Assembly: GCA_002293545.1 (NCBI GenBank)
Contig: DBDL01000201.1
Coordinates: 1-7,924, forward strand
Direction of reading: 5' to 3'
Source: Lachnoclostridium sp. UBA933
GTDB lineage: Bacteria > Bacillota > Clostridia > Lachnospirales > Lachnospiraceae
DNA length: 7,924 nt
The notes under the pieces were generated by a model. It made no database searches. It was given only the letters and a program-made list of their open reading frames with translations, and was not told the origin of the DNA. Every line of letters begins with the position of its first letter. Within the stretch, counting starts at the first letter, position 1. Shown here piece after piece: positions 1 to 7,061 of this stretch. The translations under genes and the position numbers were made by a program.

Positions 1-1
1 C

Positions 2-70
2 GTGCCGGTTAAACTGATTTATCCGAGTGAGATTGTAATGGTAACAGTAAACTTTGCAAACCAGATTTAG
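2..70 (+). CDS. possible C-terminal end of an unidentified gene (partial)
   Basis: This is the only plus-strand frame open from the left edge; it reads 22 codons and stops at TAG (68-70). The other two plus frames stop within the first 15 bases. The residues (VPVKLIYPSEIVMV and following) alternate hydrophobic and polar residues as in a closing beta-strand, so it could be a real C-terminus. It is far too short to assign to a family, and 22 open codons can occur by chance. The start lies outside the window. Confidence 0.35.
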   Translation: MPVKLIYPSEIVMVTVNFANQI

Positions 71-203
71 AATTGATTGAATAACAGCGATAGATAGAGT
101 TTTGGAAAGCGTAAAAAATTAAGTTCAGAGAGCGTATGAGCAAATTGATGATTTCATTCGTTTGCTTTCAAAATATAATATGGTGGTGGGAGAGTTTTTA
201 TAA

Positions 204-233
204 AGGGGCATTCACTTCGTTAGTGTTGCCCCT
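204..233. terminator. GC-rich hairpin, possible weak terminator
   Basis: AGGGGCA (204-210) pairs with TGCCCCT (227-233), and an inner CACT/AGTG stem closes a TCGTT loop after a small asymmetric bulge. The stem is strong, but the bases after it (AATTGTTATAAAATTTC) are not a clean T tract. It could end transcription from upstream or be a bidirectional barrier. It begins directly after an in-frame TAA at 201-203, which would fit the end of a decayed upstream gene. Confidence 0.4.
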
Positions 234-333
234 AATTGTTATAAAATTTCATTCGAGGACAAATTACAGTTGATTCAGGGACATTATAGCATTTCGTATA
301 GTAATATGATAATATAACAGGATGTCTTATTGC

Positions 334-426
334 GATAGGTAACGTCATTGAATCTTGTGCTTTGAGTAATAAAGTGTTTGGGAAATACAAAACTTTAAAA
401 TTCAAGATGATAGGACGTTACCTATC
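334..426. repeat. inverted repeat pair, 13-bp perfect arms
   Basis: GATAGGTAACGTC (334-346) is the exact reverse complement of GACGTTACCTATC (414-426), and 67 bases lie between the arms. The symmetry goes on inside: after five unmatched bases on each side, ATCTTG (352-357) faces CAAGAT (403-408), and TTT (361-363) faces AAA (397-399). The right arm ends 44 bases before the start codon of the large surface-protein gene. Possible meanings are a small invertible segment, a paired operator, or a long hairpin in the leader RNA. I find no clear promoter in the interior in either orientation, so the invertible-promoter reading is not established. Confidence 0.75.
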
Positions 427-459
427 AGTAAGAAAGATACAGGTAGAGTAATCACGATT

Positions 460-465
460 AGGAGG
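460..465 (+). promoter_or_regulatory. ribosome binding site AGGAGG before tandem ATG codons
   Basis: AGGAGG is a full Shine-Dalgarno match. It lies 5 bases before the ATG at 471 and 8 bases before the second ATG at 474. Spacing slightly favours the second ATG, which would shorten the protein by one residue; the signal peptide is the same either way. Confidence 0.8.
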
Positions 466-470
466 CTAAG

Positions 471-3400
471 ATGATGAAGAGAAAAGCAGCGTCAATTATG
501 ATAATAGCGGTCATGATTGTTCATTTACTGCCGCCGTCAATGGGACGGGCAGAGGAAGCGTCAAAAAAAGTGCTGGCGGATAATCTGGCATACGAAAGAA
601 TGTCACTGGATAAGATGCTGAAGGAAGGCACGGGAGATGACCTGGTAATTGTCCTGAAAGACGGTAATCATGAGGACTATGAATATCAATGGGAGTACCG
701 GTCTTTTGAAGAGCGAAACAGTGATGAGTGGGAGGAATTAAATGCAGAGAAGAATGACTATAGTTATAGGATTGATTCTCTGACAGAGGACAATACAGGA
801 GAGTATCGTTGCAGGATTAAGGAAAAAAGCGGGACAGATGCGGCGGAAGTAGTATTTACCCGGTCGCTGAAATTGAGTTTGAGTTGGGAGGATGAGGAAA
901 ATTGGGAGGACACCTATACCTTTCCCCGATATCCCGGCACAACACAAACTCTTTCGTTAGCGGGTTTGAAATTTGAATCCGGCGCTGTCGTTGGTTATCG
1001 CTGGTGGTTTGGGACCAAGCTGCTGAACGGAGCCACCGGGAAAAACTTATCCGTGAATTTAGAGAGTGAAGCTGACTTTGGTACCTATGTATGTGAAGTT
1101 AATTTAATAAGAAACGGAAAGATTGTCAGTATTAAGAAACAGGAGATGTACATCGTTAATGAATCGGAGATACGATGCACCGGAAACAATAAAGTTGTCG
1201 GGCAGCTTGGCAAGACAATAAATTTGGGGATTGAGGATGTGGAATACGAACCGTCGGAGATGAAACTGACCTATCAATGGAAAAAATATGATGAATCAAC
1301 GAAGACAAGCAAAGATATTCCGGGTGCCGTAACAAATCCCTATGCTCTTAACATAAATTCCGAAAAGGATTACGGGACGTATTTGTGTGTGGTAAGCGGG
1401 AAAGTAGGTTCCCGTGTTTATTGTCATGATGTATTTGAGATGGAAGTAATATCGAAACTGGAATTATCAATGGAATTTGAGGAGGATATCTATTTGTCAC
1501 CCGGCGATAATTTTGATATCAACACAAAGCTTATAGGTGATGCCAATGATTACCGGATTGAATACCAATGGTATAAGGGCAGTCCGGAAGAGAAGAATAA
1601 AATATCAGGGGAAACAAAGGCTTCCATTGCGCTGACCATAAAAGAACCGGGTGACTACGGTTTATATTATTGTGAAGCCAAAGTTTATGACGGAAATACG
1701 CTTCTTTTCACATTAAACTGTCATACCGAGGTGATTTGCTATTTGAGTTATGAGTTCGATCCCGTCTACAGTGAAAAAGAGCCTGCTGCGGTAATGATAA
1801 AGGATTCCATAACATTAGAAGCACCGAGATTATATAATTGGACATACGGATATAAGGAATCATATCAATGGTACAAGCTTGAGGGAGGTGTTTATCAAAA
1901 AATTGAAGGGGCGGTTTCCGCAAAATATACATTAAAGAATCAAGGAGAATCCAGTGAAGGGGATCAATATTGCGTCGAGGCATTGTTGAGTAAAAACGGA
2001 GTCATTTGGGGAGGTAATGTAAAATCATATTTTTCATTGTGTGCCGATATCGGCATGGAAATAAATACAAATGGAAACGATGAATTTAAGTTTTGGTATA
2101 AAGAAAACGGTGTTCTTCCTGCGATGGAAGCGGATATAAAATGCGACCCGCAATTCGAGAGCAAATTATCGTATCAATGGCAGGGAACGGATGAAGATTA
2201 TGGACATGGGGAATACACGGATATTAAAGGCGCCGATTCAAAGATATTTACCCCGACAAAGAATCAGGAGCGGTTATATAACGCTTTTCGATGTGTTGTT
2301 TCTGTCGGTATGAAAGGGTATCCTCCGGTTTATACGAGAACAAACTTGATTTTGGGCGTAAATGAAGTGATTGATCTGACGGATGGAAAATATGCGGATC
2401 GTATTGAGGCGGAAGACTCAAGTATTTTTTATACAAGAAAGTTTGTTGCTCCGGAGGAGTCAAAAGGGATTCAGTTTACATGGAATAAATCTTCCGATAC
2501 CTATCGTTACAGCGATTATTATTTTACAGGGAGCAACGGAAAACAGCTAAGCTTTTCATCTTATCTTAACAGTGAAGCGGAGGGAATAATGGTAGAGGGG
2601 AACATTGTATATGTGACTGTTTATCATTATGGTATCGGTACGATGGGATTCAAAAGCGTAACGGGTGCGGAGGATTATAAAAAAAGTGCTTATAAAATAA
2701 ATTATACTCAGCCGGATAAAGATTATTATTTATATGGAGAAAAGGTTGATTTAACGGGATTAACTGCAAAAAGACATTATACGGACGGCACCGCGGAGGA
2801 AATCAAGCTTTCGGAATTATCCTATGAAACCGATACCAAACAGATGAAACCGGGATACTATGAGCTTGCGGTAACAGATACCGTCAGCGGAATCCGTTTT
2901 ATTGTTGAAATTGAGATAGACATGGCTGATCTTGTAGTATTCGGCAAAAGACCGCCGGATGTTTTGTTCAGAGGAAGCAAAGCGGCGGTTTCGGTAAAGG
3001 GTGCGGATAATGGAATGACAGAGGATTGGAATTATCTGTGGGTCATGAAAGACGCTAACGGCAAAACAATTGATTATGTCGGGGATGATACGTCGTCAGA
3101 ATTTACGATACCGGATACCCTGCCGTCCGCACGTTACCAATTGTTATGTTATTATTATCAAAAAGGCGGAAGCTTTGATGCGAATCAATATATAGCACAT
3201 GATTTTCAAGTCGTAAGCGATACGCTCTTTACAAAAGTCAATACCCTGCCGGAAAGTTCGCATCCTGTTCCCGAAAACAGGAAGACATATCAGTATTATT
3301 ATCAGATACCGGGTGCCGGGAAGCTGGCAGTATCGTTTGATGAAAGAACAGAACAATATTATTGGGATGAATTTTATATAATGGGGAAAGACGGCATCGG

Positions 3401-3920
3401 TTATCGGTACAGCGCAGAGGATTTGGCAGGCAAAACGATTGAAATAGAAGGTGACACGGTATATATCTATGCCGTCTATGAGGATTCCATGGCATGGGGA
3501 TTCAAAGTGACCGACATTAAAGATCCGTTATCTTCGCCAACGCCGCCCCCTGTCATACCGCCGATTGTCAAGCCGGCGGCTTCGCCGGGGAAGCATTCTC
3601 CCGTGAACCCTGCGAACCCCGCGAACAGGAAGATTCAGGTTAAGAAAGCAAAAATTATAAAGATTACCGCTAAGAAAAAAGCATTGACCATAAAGTTAAA
3701 AAAGTTTTCCGGCATAAAAGGCAATCAGATTGTTTATTCGGCAGATAAGAGATTTAAGAAATCGGTGAAAACGAAGCTTACAAACAAAACCACGGTTCAA
3801 ATCAAGAAACTCAAACCGAAGAAAAAGTATTATATTAAGGTCAGAGCCTATAAATTGAATGCAAAGAAGAAAAAAGTTTACGGAAAATACAGTGCCGTTA
3901 AATCTAAAAAGACGAAATAG
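471..3920 (+). CDS. secreted Ig-like array / CUB-like surface protein with basic C-terminal tail
   Basis: This is a 1149-residue exported protein, probably a cell-surface adhesin or structural protein; no enzyme domain is visible. The N-terminus is a Sec signal peptide (MKRK, then a hydrophobic stretch to about residue 21, with likely cleavage after GRA near 27). Residues about 56-630 hold six Ig-like domains, each with a C-strand Trp (74, 178, 270, 367, 467, 570) and an F-strand Cys (114, 208, 306, 401, 501, 608), often in the form D-x-G-x-Y-x-C. Residues about 640-731 and 930-1016 are two related CUB-like beta domains. Residues about 740-818 resemble a Big_3 domain (YGEKVDLTGLTAKRHYTDGT), and 820-915 is a seventh Ig-like unit (Trp857, Cys893). 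A Pro-rich linker (1020-1050) leads to a Lys-rich FnIII-like tail (1053-1149). There is no LPxTG motif and no C-terminal membrane segment, so attachment is probably non-covalent. It is the first gene of an apparent operon with the CotH-kinase gene 30 bases downstream. Domain types are recognised by eye; the ligand is unknown. Confidence 0.9.
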   Translation: MMKRKAASIMIIAVMIVHLLPPSMGRAEEASKKVLADNLAYERMSLDKMLKEGTGDDLVIVLKDGNHEDYEYQWEYRSFEERNSDEWEELNAEKNDYSYRIDSLTEDNTGEYRCRIKEKSGTDAAEVVFTRSLKLSLSWEDEENWEDTYTFPRYPGTTQTLSLAGLKFESGAVVGYRWWFGTKLLNGATGKNLSVNLESEADFGTYVCEVNLIRNGKIVSIKKQEMYIVNESEIRCTGNNKVVGQLGKTINLGIEDVEYEPSEMKLTYQWKKYDESTKTSKDIPGAVTNPYALNINSEKDYGTYLCVVSGKVGSRVYCHDVFEMEVISKLELSMEFEEDIYLSPGDNFDINTKLIGDANDYRIEYQWYKGSPEEKNKISGETKASIALTIKEPGDYGLYYCEAKVYDGNTLLFTLNCHTEVICYLSYEFDPVYSEKEPAAVMIKDSITLEAPRLYNWTYGYKESYQWYKLEGGVYQKIEGAVSAKYTLKNQGESSEGDQYCVEALLSKNGVIWGGNVKSYFSLCADIGMEINTNGNDEFKFWYKENGVLPAMEADIKCDPQFESKLSYQWQGTDEDYGHGEYTDIKGADSKIFTPTKNQERLYNAFRCVVSVGMKGYPPVYTRTNLILGVNEVIDLTDGKYADRIEAEDSSIFYTRKFVAPEESKGIQFTWNKSSDTYRYSDYYFTGSNGKQLSFSSYLNSEAEGIMVEGNIVYVTVYHYGIGTMGFKSVTGAEDYKKSAYKINYTQPDKDYYLYGEKVDLTGLTAKRHYTDGTAEEIKLSELSYETDTKQMKPGYYELAVTDTVSGIRFIVEIEIDMADLVVFGKRPPDVLFRGSKAAVSVKGADNGMTEDWNYLWVMKDANGKTIDYVGDDTSSEFTIPDTLPSARYQLLCYYYQKGGSFDANQYIAHDFQVVSDTLFTKVNTLPESSHPVPENRKTYQYYYQIPGAGKLAVSFDERTEQYYWDEFYIMGKDGIGYRYSAEDLAGKTIEIEGDTVYIYAVYEDSMAWGFKVTDIKDPLSSPTPPPVIPPIVKPAASPGKHSPVNPANPANRKIQVKKAKIIKITAKKKALTIKLKKFSGIKGNQIVYSADKRFKKSVKTKLTNKTTVQIKKLKPKKKYYIKVRAYKLNAKKKKVYGKYSAVKSKKTK

Positions 3921-3940
3921 AAAACCTTGTATTGTTATGT

Positions 3941-3946
3941 AGGAGG
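3941..3946 (+). promoter_or_regulatory. ribosome binding site AGGAGG of the CotH-family gene
   Basis: AGGAGG lies 4 bases before the ATG at 3951 and 10 bases before an in-frame ATG at 3957. The first spacing is short and the second slightly long, so either could be the true start. The later start removes only MR and leaves the signal peptide intact. The site falls in the 30-base gap after the previous stop codon, which has no room for a normal promoter and terminator, supporting co-transcription. Confidence 0.75.
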
Positions 3947-3950
3947 ATAA

Positions 3951-6884
3951 ATGCGGATGAAACGTATAAAAGGAACCATATGTGCGGCAATTGGTATATT
4001 GGTACTGACCGGTATTTTATATGCCGTCTTTGGAAATCAGGGCATCTATGCGGCGGAGAATGTAAAACCTCCGGTTTTCAGTCATAAAAGCGGAAGTTAT
4101 GATGATGAATTTACACTTTCATTGGAGGCGGAGGAAGGGAGCAGGATTTATTATACAACGGACGGAAGCATTCCATTATCCAAAGAAGAAGATGACTTAA
4201 AGCCGACTCCGACCCCTATCCCGCCGGGAGCAATCATAAAGGATGCGGAATTTGACATATCAAAGTCAAATACGGCATTTATTCAAAACGTATGGGCTGA
4301 GGATGCGGAAGACGGAGTAAGACTGGAGTTTGTGGAACAATATTGCTCCATTTGTTTTATAACGCCGGATGGAATTACGGACTGGACAAAATATGCGGCC
4401 ATTGAAATCGAATATACGGCAAACCAATTCCAAAACGGCAGGGATATGGGATTGCAGTTTTGCTATATTTATGATTGGGCGGATTCGTCATGGGACCCGG
4501 ACTCATCCCATCACAACCGGGCGAATGAAGAACGTACGTCAGCAAAAGAGTTGGGGAAACGTACGACCGTAAGATTTACCCTGTCCGGAGAGATTGCAGA
4601 AATCGGAAAACTGATGATTGGCGTAACCAATGAGGATGTGAATCCGGGTGTACGTGAAACCGTTACGATTCATTCGGCAAAGTTAATCGCCAAAGTCCCC
4701 GGATTGGATATCCCGACAAAAAAACTGCCGACAAACGAATATAAAAACGGAATAAAAATAACGGACCGCCGGGGACAGGAGAATCTTTTGGCGACGGAGC
4801 AAAACATAAAGCTGATGAGCCAGACAAGTTACGTTCCGGAGTATTATCCGACAGCGGAACAAGTACAAAAGGCAACGGTAATCCGTGCTATGGCAGTGGA
4901 TGAGGAAGGCAACCGGAGCAATGTGGTAACAAGGACATTTTTTGTAGGTAATCATATAGACGAAACTTATAAAAATGCGTCGGTGATGTCGGTCGTCACC
5001 GACCGGAACCATCTGTTGGACCCGGAAATTGGTATCTGCCGCAATGAAAATTATTTGTTTAAAGGAGATGAATGGGAGCGTCCGGCTTTTGTCGAGTATT
5101 TTGAAGAAAACGGGAAAACCCTGTTTTCCACTAATATGGGTATCCGAATCCATGGAGGTTATACCAGACATTATGCGCAAAAAAGCTTTAACTTTTATTT
5201 CAGGGAAGATATCGGTATAAAGAATCTGAACGGATGTGAACTGATTCCCGGCGCAACGACAGCCGACGGTTCCCAAAAGATGAAATACAAAAAGTTTATG
5301 CTCCGCAACGGCGGGAATGACACGGAGTATACGAAATTTCAGGATACATTTATTCAGGGGCAGGTAAGTGACCGCGCGTTTACAGTACAAAGCACCAGAC
5401 CGTGTGTATTGTTTTTAAACGGTGAGTATTGGGGACTTTATAACCTGACGGAAAAATACAGTGATAATTATCTGGAAGAAGAATTCGGGGTAGACAAAGA
5501 CAACGCAGTCATTATCAAAGACGGCGAACTTGACGAGGGCTTGGAAAGCGACGTTTCATTTTATCATGAGCTGCTGGATTTGGCGGAGCTGGACATGACC
5601 CAGGAACAAAATTATGAAATGTTTTGTGAAGCGGCAGATGTACAAAGTTGTCTGGATTATTATGCGACGGAGATTTTTATCGGAAATAACGATTGGAACG
5701 AGGCTAAGAATTATCAGATTTGGAGAACCAGAGAAAAGGAAAATGGTAATCCCTATGCGGATACGAAGTGGAGATGGATGTTATACGATACGGAATCTTC
5801 GATGGGATTATACGGTCAAGACACCGGGGATTACCCGATTGCCGGGACAATGGAAAATGACCGGTTGTTCCGTGCGCTCATCCGTAATCCAAAATTCAGA
5901 AGACAGTTTATAACGGTTTTATGTGATTTGATGAATGTAAATTTCAGAGCGGTGCCGAACGGCGGCAAGCCGTCTGAAATGATAACAAAATTGAATGAAT
6001 ATGCGGCATTGTACCGTCCGCTTCAGGAGCAGTATTATGAACGTTTTGGATATGGACGCAACGAAACGAATGTGAAGATGGCATTTGACGATCAGGTGAC
6101 AAGAATCAGAAATTATTTGACCTCCCGCAGAGCGGCAATCCTGCGTATACTTAAGATGGAACTTACAGCAGGCGGCAGTGCATCACTTACATTAAAAAGC
6201 AATGCGGCGGCAGAAATAAAAATCAATACGACAAGTGTAAAATTACACGACGGAATATGGGACGGCATTTATTTTAAAGAAATACCGGTACAGGTCACGG
6301 CACCGGAAATAGAAAGGTACCGCTTTATAGGATGGAAAGCGGAAGGAGTGACCGCAAAATCCCTGACCGGACAGAGTATCTATGCGACATTAACCGGAAA
6401 TGAACCGGTTTTGGAAGCCGTTTACCAATCCGCGGACGGGAGCGGAGGGGAAACACCGCGTCCGGCAGAGCCGACAACACCGCCGACGGGGAAACCGATA
6501 GAAAAACCGACGGCAAAACCGACCGTACCGTCATCGGGGAAACCAACCGTACCGCTGCCGTCAAAAACAACAATCAAGAAAATATTAGTTTCCAAAGTAA
6601 AAATAAAGTCGTTGAAAAGTAAGACCGGCAACTCTTTTGTTCTGACAGTCAAGAAAGGGAAAGGGATCGAAGGGTATCAGATTGTATACGGAACCAATAA
6701 GAAACTTAAAAAATCCGCAAAAAAAGCAGTGTTTAAGCGTAACCGTTTTACCGTAAAAAGGTGCAGGTCCCAAAAAAGGTATTATCTGAAAGTCAGGGCT
6801 TATAAACGGGATGGGAACGGGAAGAAAGTGTATGGTAAATACAGTAAGATAAGATCCATAAGAATAAAAAAAGCGGCGGACTGA
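3951..6884 (+). CDS. secreted CotH-family kinase with split chitobiase-type domain
   Basis: This 977-residue exported protein belongs to the CotH family, whose Bacillus spore-coat member is an atypical protein kinase. A signal peptide covers about residues 1-35 (hydrophobic 9-27, cleavage near IYAA). A chitobiase/beta-hexosaminidase C-terminal-type domain starts at about 39 (IYYTTDGSIP at 66-75), is interrupted at about 84-254 by a TPTP linker and a jelly-roll-like module, and resumes at about 261-332 (YKNGIKITDRRG, then KATVIRAMAVDEEG). The CotH domain covers about 345-735, with GIRIHGGYTRHYAQKSF, RPCVLFLNGEYWGLYNLTEK, NNDWNEAKNYQIWR and KWRWMLYDTESSMGL. The last has DTE where many relatives have D-x-D, so one metal ligand may be Glu615. 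A beta-rich module (about 738-825) with an F-x-G-W motif follows, then a Pro/Thr linker (837-872) and a basic FnIII-like tail (873-977) homologous to that of the upstream protein. CotH membership is firm; kinase activity and substrate are inferred. Confidence 0.92.
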   Translation: MRMKRIKGTICAAIGILVLTGILYAVFGNQGIYAAENVKPPVFSHKSGSYDDEFTLSLEAEEGSRIYYTTDGSIPLSKEEDDLKPTPTPIPPGAIIKDAEFDISKSNTAFIQNVWAEDAEDGVRLEFVEQYCSICFITPDGITDWTKYAAIEIEYTANQFQNGRDMGLQFCYIYDWADSSWDPDSSHHNRANEERTSAKELGKRTTVRFTLSGEIAEIGKLMIGVTNEDVNPGVRETVTIHSAKLIAKVPGLDIPTKKLPTNEYKNGIKITDRRGQENLLATEQNIKLMSQTSYVPEYYPTAEQVQKATVIRAMAVDEEGNRSNVVTRTFFVGNHIDETYKNASVMSVVTDRNHLLDPEIGICRNENYLFKGDEWERPAFVEYFEENGKTLFSTNMGIRIHGGYTRHYAQKSFNFYFREDIGIKNLNGCELIPGATTADGSQKMKYKKFMLRNGGNDTEYTKFQDTFIQGQVSDRAFTVQSTRPCVLFLNGEYWGLYNLTEKYSDNYLEEEFGVDKDNAVIIKDGELDEGLESDVSFYHELLDLAELDMTQEQNYEMFCEAADVQSCLDYYATEIFIGNNDWNEAKNYQIWRTREKENGNPYADTKWRWMLYDTESSMGLYGQDTGDYPIAGTMENDRLFRALIRNPKFRRQFITVLCDLMNVNFRAVPNGGKPSEMITKLNEYAALYRPLQEQYYERFGYGRNETNVKMAFDDQVTRIRNYLTSRRAAILRILKMELTAGGSASLTLKSNAAAEIKINTTSVKLHDGIWDGIYFKEIPVQVTAPEIERYRFIGWKAEGVTAKSLTGQSIYATLTGNEPVLEAVYQSADGSGGETPRPAEPTTPPTGKPIEKPTAKPTVPSSGKPTVPLPSKTTIKKILVSKVKIKSLKSKTGNSFVLTVKKGKGIEGYQIVYGTNKKLKKSAKKAVFKRNRFTVKRCRSQKRYYLKVRAYKRDGNGKKVYGKYSKIRSIRIKKAAD
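6459..6566 (+). repeat. degenerate Pro/Thr/Lys linker repeat
   Basis: Within the CotH-family gene, residues about 837-872 are a low-complexity linker built on GKP and KPT units (TGKPIEKPTAKPT, SGKPTVP). At DNA level the units are imperfect copies of (g)gggaaaccnacngta and aaaccgac. It separates the folded kinase part from the basic tail. Such repeats can change length between strains. Confidence 0.6.
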
Positions 6885-6952
6885 GAAACAGCCGAAAGGG
6901 ATAACAGATCCGCCTGAAATACCGCATCCGAATGTGTTTGTATCTCGAATCA

Positions 6953-6994
6953 AAAAGCAGCAGAATTAATTTTTGCTGCTTTTATCATTTTTTT
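6953..6994 (+). terminator. rho-independent terminator of the two-gene operon
   Basis: AAAAGCAGCA (6953-6962) pairs perfectly with TGCTGCTTTT (6974-6983) around an 11-base A/T loop. It is followed by ATCATTTTTTT, giving a T-rich tail. It starts 68 bases after the stop codon of the CotH-family gene. The A-rich left side means it could also act weakly on the other strand, but no gene points that way. Confidence 0.85.
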
Positions 6995-6995
6995 C

Positions 6996-7024
6996 TTTTC
7001 TAACAAGGGATTTTGTGCTAGAAT
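6996..7024 (+). promoter_or_regulatory. likely sigma-A promoter of the deacetylase-family gene
   Basis: TAGAAT (7019-7024) is a good -10 box with an extended-minus-10 TG two bases upstream (TGCTAGAAT). A weak -35 box, TTTTCT (6996-7001), lies 17 bases upstream. Transcription would start near 7030, leaving a leader of about 30 bases. A second possible -10 box, TATGAT (7034-7039), has only weak -35 candidates. The position just after a terminator and before a ribosome binding site supports the call. Confidence 0.6.
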
Positions 7025-7045
7025 GATTTTATGTATGATAAAATG

Positions 7046-7054
7046 AGGGAGGAG
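7046..7054 (+). promoter_or_regulatory. ribosome binding site that fixes a TTG start
   Basis: The purine run around GGGAGGAG ends at 7054, 7 bases before TTG at 7062. An ATG at 7055 touches the ribosome binding site and is in a different frame that stops after about 45 codons. An in-frame TGA lies at 7056-7058, so TTG 7062 is the first usable codon of the long frame; the next in-frame ATG is at 7098 and has no such site. Confidence 0.75.
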
Positions 7055-7061
7055 ATGAGCT

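Larger units (their letters stand above)
71..470. other. intergenic region without a convincing gene
   Basis: These 400 bases are AT-rich and have no ORF that looks like a protein with its own ribosome binding site. They hold a hairpin at 204-233, an inverted repeat at 334-346 / 414-426, and the ribosome binding site of the next gene. A good sigma-A-like -10 box (TATGAT, 305-310, followed by GATAAT at 308-313) is visible, but I see no good -35 box 16-18 bases upstream, so the promoter of the Ig-array gene is not firmly placed. If transcription starts there, the 5' leader is about 155 bases and contains the whole inverted repeat. Confidence 0.6.

Noticed and set aside
136..273. 45-codon ORF starting ATGAGCAAATTG
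   Set aside because: No good ribosome binding site, an implausible WWW-containing peptide, and it runs straight through the hairpin at 204-233.
347..413. Promoter inside the inverted-repeat interior
   Set aside because: TTGGGA (378-383) and TTTAAA (394-399) are spaced too closely, and the reverse strand offers only poorly spaced matches, so I do not annotate one.
334..426. Insertion-sequence terminal repeats or a MITE
   Set aside because: The element would be only 93 bases and I see no flanking target-site duplication or transposase remnant between the arms.
4683..5390. 235-codon open frame on the minus strand within the CotH-family gene
   Set aside because: It lies wholly inside a well-supported gene, has no ribosome binding site or recognisable domain, and its composition is what the antisense of the CotH reading frame gives.
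6325..6652. Minus-strand frames rich in V/G/S and P opposite the Pro/Thr linker
   Set aside because: The apparent repeats are just the complement of the low-complexity linker of the CotH-family gene.
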